8,449 nt of DNA from Bacteroidota bacterium (GTDB lineage Bacteria; Bacteroidota; Bacteroidia; UBA7662; CANHCV01), in contig JAIYBD010000275.1 of assembly GCA_027488715.1 (NCBI GenBank), positions 1 through 8,449 of the forward strand, in the 5' to 3' direction. The stretch's first letter is position 1. Every line of letters starts with the position of its first letter. Below the pieces are notes generated by a model, which was given only the letters and a program-made list of their open reading frames with translations, was not told the origin of the DNA and made no database searches. Positions 1 through 6,400 of this stretch are shown here, one piece after another. The position numbers were made by a program, and so were the translations under genes.

Positions 1-477
1 GCTCATGCGACTGCAGAAGAAATTCAAGCCTACAATCCCGTAGGTTTGATGCTTTCCAATGGTCCTGGAGATCCTGCAACGTTAGATGACGAGGTTGCGG
101 TGATTCAAAACTTGGTTAAAAAAGGTATTCCAACTTTCGGGATTTGCCTCGGACACCAGTTGCTAGGAAGAGCATTTGGCATCAGTACTTATAAAATGAA
201 ATTTGGTCACCGTGGAATTAATCAACCCGTTCTTAATTTAGTGACGGGTTTGAGCGAAATTACTTCTCAGAATCACGGTTTTGCACTAAATAAAAATGAA
301 ATTGATCAACAATCTGAAGTGATTCTAACCCATGTTAATTTGAATGATGAGTCTGTAGAAGGGATTAAACTTCGAGATTTACCCGCATTTTCAGTTCAAT
401 TCCATCCTGAAAGTAACCCTGGTCCACATGATTCTAAATATTTATTCGATCATTTTGTAACTTTGTTCAAAAAATAA
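1..477 (+). CDS. carA: Carbamoyl-phosphate synthase small (glutaminase) subunit, 3' part
   Basis: CarA hydrolyses glutamine and passes ammonia to CarB, which makes carbamoyl phosphate for pyrimidine and arginine synthesis in the cytoplasm. The visible 158 residues are the class-I glutamine amidotransferase domain. The frame is open from base 1, so this is the 3' end of a gene; the family is usually about 360-385 residues, so more than half is missing. Seen in the sequence: LSNGPGDP near residues 18-25, the nucleophile elbow GICLGHQ with the catalytic Cys at 145-147, the CarA signature SQNHGFAL, and FHPE with the catalytic His at 403-405 and the Glu two codons later. All three triad residues are present. 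A TTG at 46 is an internal leucine codon, not a start. The stop lies 3 bases before eno. carA next to eno is, from memory, a common Bacteroidota arrangement. Confidence 0.96.
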   Translation, partial: AHATAEEIQAYNPVGLMLSNGPGDPATLDDEVAVIQNLVKKGIPTFGICLGHQLLGRAFGISTYKMKFGHRGINQPVLNLVTGLSEITSQNHGFALNKNEIDQQSEVILTHVNLNDESVEGIKLRDLPAFSVQFHPESNPGPHDSKYLFDHFVTLFKK

Positions 478-480
478 TTT

Positions 481-1770
481 ATGGCAATTATTCAACATGT
501 TCATGCCCGTCAAATTCTTGATTCACGCGGCAACCCTACGGTAGAGGTGGATGTTCACCTTTCTGATGGTTCGATGGGCCGTGCTGCCGTGCCTTCCGGA
601 GCTTCTACAGGAATCCACGAAGCCGTGGAATTGAGAGACGGTAATTCTTCTTTTTACATGGGGAAAGGCGTTTTAAATGCGGTTTCTCATGTGAACCAAA
701 CCATCGCTCCCGAGTTATTAGGCCTAATGGCTTACGATCAATCTTCCATCGATCAAATGATGCTGTCTTTGGATGGCACCTCCAATAAATCTAAGTTGGG
801 AGCCAATGCTATTTTGGGAGTTTCATTGGCCGTTGCCCGTGCAGCTGCAGTTTCATCGGGTTTGCCTTTGTACCAGTACATCGGCGGAGTGAACGGTAGA
901 ACGCTTCCCATCCCTATGATGAATATTCTCAATGGGGGAGCCCATGCTGATAATGGCATTGATTTTCAAGAATTTATGGTGATGCCTATTGGAGCGAATT
1001 CTTTCAGCCATGCCCTTCAAATGGGTACCGAAATTTTTCATCATTTGAAAAAAGTATTGAAAGATAAAGGCTTGTCAACCAATGTTGGTGATGAAGGTGG
1101 ATTTGCTCCCAATCTTAAATCCAATGTAGAAGCCATGGACATGGTGATGAAGGCCATTGAAAGCGCAGGATTTGTTCCGGGTGAAAATGTTTGGATTGCC
1201 ATGGATGCTGCTTCAACGGAATTTTATAACGAATCTGAAAAGGTTTATCATTTCAAAAAATCTACGGGTGATAAGCTAACATCGTCTGAAATGGTTGGTT
1301 ACTGGAAGGATTGGTGCGCAAAATACCCCGTTATTAGTATTGAGGATGGGGTAGCTGAAGATGACTGGGCTGGTTGGAAAATGATGACTGATGCGTTAGG
1401 AAAAACTACCCAATTGGTTGGAGATGATTTGTTCGTTACCAATGTTTCCCGTTTGTCGCAAGGAATTGATCAAGGTGTAGCAAATTCTATTTTGGTTAAA
1501 GTGAATCAAATTGGCTCTCTAACGGAAACCATGGACGCTGTTGAACTTGCACACAAAAGTGGATACACCTCCGTAATGAGCCACCGCTCTGGAGAAACAG
1601 AGGATAACACCATCGCCGATTTAGCGGTGGCCCTGAATTGTGGTCAGATCAAAACAGGTTCAGCCTCCCGTTCCGACCGTATTTCAAAATACAACCAATT
1701 GATTCGTATTGAAGAAGAATTAGGCGACCGTGCAAAATTTTTAGGAAATTCCTTTAAGTTTGTAAAGTGA
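481..1770 (+). CDS. eno: Enolase (phosphopyruvate hydratase)
   Basis: Enolase interconverts 2-phosphoglycerate and phosphoenolpyruvate in glycolysis and gluconeogenesis; it is a cytoplasmic Mg-dependent enzyme. At 429 residues it is full length for bacterial enolase. Expected active-site features are visible: the mobile loop SGASTG (39-44), His155 and Glu164 in the AHADNG...FQEF region, Glu205 in VGDEGGF, metal ligands Asp242, Glu288 (SIEDG) and Asp315 (GDDLF), Lys340 (VKVNQIG), SHRSGE (367-372) and Lys391 in IKTGSASRSDR, an ending I associate with Bacteroidota enolases. The ATG start directly precedes the conserved IIQHVHARQILDSRGNPT N-terminus. There is no Shine-Dalgarno; the leader is A/T-rich. 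The gene lies 3 bases after carA, and its TGA overlaps the GTG of the next gene, so it is probably expressed within the operon. Confidence 0.99.
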   Translation: MAIIQHVHARQILDSRGNPTVEVDVHLSDGSMGRAAVPSGASTGIHEAVELRDGNSSFYMGKGVLNAVSHVNQTIAPELLGLMAYDQSSIDQMMLSLDGTSNKSKLGANAILGVSLAVARAAAVSSGLPLYQYIGGVNGRTLPIPMMNILNGGAHADNGIDFQEFMVMPIGANSFSHALQMGTEIFHHLKKVLKDKGLSTNVGDEGGFAPNLKSNVEAMDMVMKAIESAGFVPGENVWIAMDAASTEFYNESEKVYHFKKSTGDKLTSSEMVGYWKDWCAKYPVISIEDGVAEDDWAGWKMMTDALGKTTQLVGDDLFVTNVSRLSQGIDQGVANSILVKVNQIGSLTETMDAVELAHKSGYTSVMSHRSGETEDNTIADLAVALNCGQIKTGSASRSDRISKYNQLIRIEEELGDRAKFLGNSFKFVK

Positions 1771-2057
1771 AACCCCTTTTAAAAAACCGATATTTCTTAG
1801 TTTCTCTCGGGTTGTTAACCTGGTTGATTTTTTTTGTTGATGATGATTTGCCCAAACAAATACATCTTTCTATGGAGTTGAATGATCGTAAAGAACAAGT
1901 TCAATTTCTAAACAAACAAATCGATAGTTTGAAAGAGGATAAGAAGTTATTGTTTGAAGATCCTCGTTCCCGTGAAAAATTCGCAAGAGAAAAATACCTG
2001 ATGAAGCGTGAAAATGAAGATTTATTCGTCATAACTCCGCCCAAGGTAGAGGAATAA
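1767..2057 (+). CDS. Septum formation initiator (FtsB/DivIC family) protein
   Basis: A 96-residue single-pass membrane protein of the FtsB/DivIC type, which in other bacteria joins FtsL and FtsQ/DivIB in the divisome and helps activate septal peptidoglycan synthesis. Seen: a short basic N-terminus (KPLLKNR), one hydrophobic segment at about residues 10-24, a charged coiled-coil-like stretch at about 30-65 (ELNDRKEQVQFLNKQIDSLKED), then the family tail AREKYLMKRENEDLFVI. The start is GTG inside the eno stop (GTGA). It is well supported: a stop in the same frame lies at 1755-1757, and the next in-frame ATG (1872) would remove the membrane segment. It follows eno and precedes rsmE by 1 base. The 4-base overlap suggests translational coupling to eno. 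Bacteroidota homologues are often annotated DivIC; I leave the symbol open because FtsB and DivIC cannot be told apart here. Confidence 0.9.
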   Translation: MKPLLKNRYFLVSLGLLTWLIFFVDDDLPKQIHLSMELNDRKEQVQFLNKQIDSLKEDKKLLFEDPRSREKFAREKYLMKRENEDLFVITPPKVEE

Positions 2058-2058
2058 C

Positions 2059-2745
2059 ATGGATCGATTTTATTGTCAGGATTTATCCACTTCCTTCGCC
2101 ATTTTAGATGAGGAAGAATCGCACCACCTCCTTCGAGTCCATCGAAAACGACTCGGAGAGGTGGTGCATTTATTTGATGGAAATGGAACCATCGCTCAAG
2201 GTTGGGTCTATGAGATAGGTAAAAAAGAAGTAATTATTCAATTGAGTGAAATCACAAAACTTGAGCCTAATCCACGCAGAGTTACCTTAGCGGTTTCTCC
2301 TTTAAAATCCGAAGATCGCTTCGAGTGGTTGCTCGAAAAAGCAACGGAAATTGGAGTTACAGATTTCCTTCCGATCCTTTGTGAACGAACCGAGAACAAA
2401 CGTTTTCGGAAAGATCGGTACGAGAAAATTGTTCTCGGAGCTTCAAAACAATCGCTAAAAACACATGTTCCCCCCATTCATGAACCTCAATCGCTTAAGA
2501 GTTTACTTCAATCCCATCGAAATCCATGGTATTTCGGACATTGTTTAGAAACCTTCCCTTCAACCCTTATTAAATCAATTGATTTCATTTACCCTGTTAC
2601 CATGGCTATTGGACCTGAGGGTGATTTTACCGAAAGCGAAATTCGATGGATGATGGAGAAGGGGGGAGTACCTATTTCGTTGGGCACTGAAAGATTACGT
2701 ACAGAAACCGCGGCAATTGTGGCCTTAACCCTTAGTCTGATATGA
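2059..2745 (+). CDS. rsmE: 16S rRNA (uracil(1498)-N(3))-methyltransferase RsmE
   Basis: RsmE uses S-adenosylmethionine to methylate N3 of U1498 in helix 44 of 16S rRNA, near the ribosomal decoding region. It is a cytoplasmic SPOUT-fold (trefoil knot) enzyme. At 228 residues it has the expected length. Seen: an N-terminal PUA-like RNA-binding part (about 1-70) with ESHHLLRVHR followed by GEVVHLFDG, the linker motif EKATEIGV (93-100), KQSLKTHVP (130-138), and the SAM-binding knot motifs GPEGDF (185-190) and SLGTERLRTETAA (207-219). The ATG lies one base after the preceding stop, with a weak AGGA a few bases upstream. Its TGA overlaps the next ATG (ATGA). The early coding region (2121-2167) contains a strong inverted repeat, listed separately. 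Codon choice there (CTC, CGA, GTC) differs from the A/T-ending codons used in neighbouring genes. Confidence 0.97.
   Translation: MDRFYCQDLSTSFAILDEEESHHLLRVHRKRLGEVVHLFDGNGTIAQGWVYEIGKKEVIIQLSEITKLEPNPRRVTLAVSPLKSEDRFEWLLEKATEIGVTDFLPILCERTENKRFRKDRYEKIVLGASKQSLKTHVPPIHEPQSLKSLLQSHRNPWYFGHCLETFPSTLIKSIDFIYPVTMAIGPEGDFTESEIRWMMEKGGVPISLGTERLRTETAAIVALTLSLI
2121..2167. repeat. Strong inverted repeat (hairpin) inside rsmE
   Basis: GCACCACCTC at 2121-2130 is perfectly complementary to GAGGTGGTGC at 2158-2167. Inside it, CGAGTC (2134-2139) is perfectly complementary to GACTCG (2150-2155). With C2131 bulged, T2132 pairing A2157 and T2133 wobbling with G2156, this forms a stem of about 18 pairs with a 10-base loop (2140-2149). 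It begins 62 bases after the rsmE ATG and encodes residues HHLLRVHRKRLGEVVH. No U-run follows, so it is not an ordinary intrinsic terminator. The structure is read directly from the sequence; any role in mRNA stability, processing or translation of rsmE is inference, and chance within a conserved protein motif remains possible. Confidence 0.6.
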
Positions 2746-3401
2746 GAAAAATAGGCTTATCATTCCTATTCTTTGGTGCTATGATATTTTCGGCATCTAC
2801 CCAAAATTATTCTATAAAAATAGCTAGAGCAAAGTACAAAGGTGGAGGTGATTGGTACGCGAATCCAACCAGTCTTTCCAATCTTGCTAAATTCTGCAAT
2901 AAGAATTTAAATACAGCCATTGATCCCAATATTCCTGATGTTGATCTTGGGTCATCAGAAATGTTTCGTTTTCCATTTATTCACATGACCGGTCACGGAA
3001 ATGTGGTTTTAAATCCCTCGGAAGTTGATGTGATGCGAAAGTACCTGATGGGAGGCGGCTTTCTGCACATCGATGATAATTATGGAATGGATCTCTTTGT
3101 TCGAAGAGAAATGAAAAAAGTATTTCCCGAATTAACTTTTGAACTTCTTCCTGCAAATCATCCCATTTTTCATCAGAAATTTAATTTCAATGGTTTACCT
3201 AAAATTCACGAACACGATGGCAAGCCAGCTCAAGGTTATGGACTTTTTTTCCAAGGAAGAATGGTTTGCTTTTACTCTTCTGAATGCGATTTAGGGGATG
3301 GTTGGGAAGACCAAACCGTTCATAACGACAGCCCTGAAATACGATTGAAAGCCTTACAAATGGGAGCCAATATCCTTCAGTTCGTATTTCAAGGACAATA
3401 A
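2742..3401 (+). CDS. Secreted DUF4159 domain-containing protein
   Basis: A 219-residue exported protein of the DUF4159 family; its biochemical role is unknown to me. Residues 1-20 look like a signal peptide: Lys-rich start, hydrophobic core LSFLFFGAMIF, then SASTQ as a plausible cleavage region, so the mature protein is probably periplasmic or beyond. Family features: IARAKYKGGGDWYANP (27-42), FIHMTGHGNV (79-88), GGGFLHIDDNYG (104-115) and CFYSSECDLGDGWED (176-190). The order of short strands and GGG turns resembles class-I glutamine-amidotransferase-like folds, but I see no Cys-His-Glu triad, so an amidotransferase activity should not be assumed. The ATG overlaps the rsmE stop (ATGA), pointing to translational coupling. 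It ends the operon, and its TAA lies one base from the stop of the convergent giant gene. Pairing with rsmE recurs in Bacteroidota as far as I recall. Confidence 0.88.
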   Translation: MRKIGLSFLFFGAMIFSASTQNYSIKIARAKYKGGGDWYANPTSLSNLAKFCNKNLNTAIDPNIPDVDLGSSEMFRFPFIHMTGHGNVVLNPSEVDVMRKYLMGGGFLHIDDNYGMDLFVRREMKKVFPELTFELLPANHPIFHQKFNFNGLPKIHEHDGKPAQGYGLFFQGRMVCFYSSECDLGDGWEDQTVHNDSPEIRLKALQMGANILQFVFQGQ

Positions 3402-3402
3402 A

Positions 3403-6400
3403 TCATCGAATCAGTGAAAGATTGCCTTTCAACAAGTTGATTCTACCATTCCCGCCAGCATATCGTACAACGTAAATGTACATTCCATCCATGGCGTCTT
3501 TTCCTTTGTGAGTTCCATCCCATCCTTGATTGATGTCGTTGGATTCAAAAATGCGTTCACCCCAGCGGTTATAAATTTCCATGTGAAAATCCTTAATGGC
3601 AAATCCTGCAGCTTTGAATGCATCATTGATTCCATTGAGATCCGGAGAAAATGCATTGGGCATGGTTAACACAGGTTCCAAATCAAGGCAATATCGATTC
3701 GAATAGGATTCATTGCTTCCATTTCTTTCGTGGGAAATGATTCGGTAACAAACTTGGTATTCATCCAATAAAAATTCAAGCCTCTGGGAAGAATCTGGCC
3801 CATAGTAAGCACTTTGATCAGGGGTTAGTAACCCATTTTTATTCTTGAGTAATTCATAGGCAAAAACGCCATTTTGCCAGCCTTTATAGCTGTTCCACTT
3901 AAGTGAAACATCTTGATTTTTATTGGTTTGTCCCGAAATAACAACGTTCTGGTGAGGCGGTGTTGAAGATAAACGATTGCAATTATTCAATGCTTCCACC
4001 TTAAAGTCATAAACTTGATTCGTAGGTAGGCGGTCTAAAGTAGCTTTAGTTTGGGTGAATGGTACACCGCCATAAATATTCCAAGTTAAAGTACCCGTGG
4101 GTCGATAGTAAAGCTGATATTGTCCTTTGAATAAATTAACGGGCGATGTAACCTTCCAAGACAGTTCAAATACATTTGCATTGGTGGGAAGTGTGGAAAC
4201 GTAATTCAGCTCTAGGGTAAGATTATCGAAGTATACATTTTGCCATACGGTATCGCCGCTGCATCCGAATTCATTGGTTTCTACATATCCGATTTTTTGG
4301 GTTGATGGTCCATTCCAATCAACCAAAATCGCAGAAGTTCCTTGGCCTGACTTGATGTTGCCGCCTAAAGCAAACCATTGATAATTGGAAGTACTTACTG
4401 CATTTTGAATTTGATAGGAAACATTGGTAATATTGGGTTCGCAAATGATGGTGTCGCCAATAATTTTCTTGAAGAAGGGGAGTGGCGCAATCCGAACCAC
4501 TACATTTCTCCATTTTCCAATACAACCATTGGAATCTGTTTCCTGATAGTTGATGAATCCAAGACCGGTTCCTCCCCAACGAATTAACCAGCCTTGTCCA
4601 CCAGGTAATTGAGAGATAATGCTTCCTCCTTGAACCGTAAATTGGTAATTTGAACCCACTTTGAGTGGCAAGGAATACAACGAAAGACTATCGTACTCAC
4701 AAACCAATCTCGGTCCACGAAGAGAGTCGGTATTGGGTTCAGGATGAAGAAGAATTTCAACCGTATCGCTGGCAGTGCACTGATAAACTGTAAAGTTGGC
4801 TGTCAAAATCAGATTGAGGATCTGATTGTTCGAGGTGCGGTTGGCCAATGCGAATTTTGGATTACTTATACTCGGATTCGAAAGGCCAGCCACCGGAGAC
4901 CATTGGTAAGAATACTGCCAGTTACCGGGTATTCCCAATCCAATGGAATCTTCAGAACAAATCCTAACATTGGGTCCAGCTTGAACCATTGGACGAGGTT
5001 TAACTTTAATCAAAACCGTATCTGATTTAACACAACCATAAATTTGATGGGTAGCGGTTAATACTACGGTAGAATCGAAAAAAAGAAATTGACTTGGATT
5101 ATTTCTTTGGTAAATGGTTTGAGGTGTATTAATACCCGTTAAATAGGTCGTAGGAGACCAAGAATACTGAACGTTGGGTTGTTGACCAATTCCTAAAACT
5201 ACGGTGTCGTCGGAACAAACCTCCCGATCAGGACCAGCCCACGGTTTGGGTAAGGGTTTGATACCAACCACCACGGTATCTTGCCAGCTGCAGCCAAACA
5301 AAGGTTCCGTTGCACGAACGATGTATGGGAAACTTTGCAGGGTGTCGGTGAAATTGTTTAGACGTAAAATTGGATTGGAAATGGTATCGTTGTTAAGCCC
5401 CAACGAAGGCTGCCACAGATATCGATAACCGCTTCGTGGTAGTTCTCCCAAACTGTGTGAAAAATCAGTACAGAAATTGGTATCAATTCCGGCAAACACC
5501 AAGGGTAACGGGTGAACCCGAATCGAGAAAGTATCGTAAGAAAGACAGCCCGTAACGGTATTCATGACTTTTCTAAAATAAACGAGGGTGTCGTCGATGG
5601 TATTTCGATTTAGCCAAAAAAAGGTGGGTTGGGATACGGTAGAATCGTTTAACCCGATTCCTGGTGCCCATTGGTAGGAACGTTGGGGTTCTGAAGGTTG
5701 TCCAATGACCAATGATGTTCCCGAACAGATGGTGGTGTCATTTTGAGCAATGATGGATGGTTCGGGATGAATGAAAACATTTTTACGTAGGGTATCCAAG
5801 GTGCAACCAAATTCGGTTACTTCAAGTACTTTAAGAGTCTGAATCCCGAAGTTTTTCCACGTGGCACTAATGGCTTGACTACCCCTGGGCAAAATGGTAG
5901 TGGAATCAATCTGAGTTCCCCACCAGATGAATTGTGAGGTGGGATATCCATTAAGTTGGAAACTGCCGGGGACCTTCAAACACAAGGTGTCAGGGCCTAG
6001 GATTGGAATACGTTGAGGTAAAGGATGAATGTTGACCCGGGTTGTAACCGGTGTTCCCTCACATGGAAATGAGCTTCGCTCCAAAACGGTTACCACGCCT
6101 GTTCCAATGGAATTGGGCCATCGAACCAAAATGCTCGGAGTCCCTTGTCCGCTAATGATCAAACCATTCGTTACTTGCCAAGTGTAGGTAGATCCCGTGG
6201 TTGGTATAACCGAATATCGCGTAGAGTCCTGCCCTGCGCATACATCGGTATCCCCAACAGGAGGAACGGTAATGAGTAAAGCATTTTTAAGAACATTTTT
6301 CACAACACTATCACCAACACATCCATATCGATTGGTTGGAATAACTTTTACCCAGCCATTTCCTGGACCTCCCCAGTTAACCCTTAGGGTATCGGAGCCT

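Noticed and set aside
46..48. TTG at 46 as a start for a short carA product.
   Set aside because: The frame is open back to base 1, and the TTG codes for a Leu just before the conserved LSNGPGDP core of the amidotransferase domain; the gene is simply cut by the window.
753..1044. Minus-strand open frames of 63-68 codons inside eno.
   Set aside because: They lie entirely within the strongly conserved enolase gene, have no family resemblance and overlap each other; shadows of the real gene.
2320..2437. Two further short inverted repeats in rsmE (TTCGAG/CTCGAA at 2320-2337 and CGAGAA/TTCTCG at 2421-2437).
   Set aside because: Six-base stems of this kind are expected by chance in sequence rich in CGA and GAA codons. 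Unlike 2121-2167, they have no extended pairing.
2742..3401. DUF4159 protein as an active glutamine amidotransferase.
   Set aside because: The GGG turns and strand pattern are suggestive, but no nucleophile elbow with Cys and no matching His-Glu pair are visible. The signal peptide also argues against a cytoplasmic amidotransferase.
3415..3431. Small inverted repeat TGAAAG-ATTGC-CTTTCA at the convergent junction, a possible shared terminator.
   Set aside because: Only six pairs, mostly A-T, and no T-run on either strand after the stem. It lies inside the last codons of the giant gene. Too weak to call a terminator.
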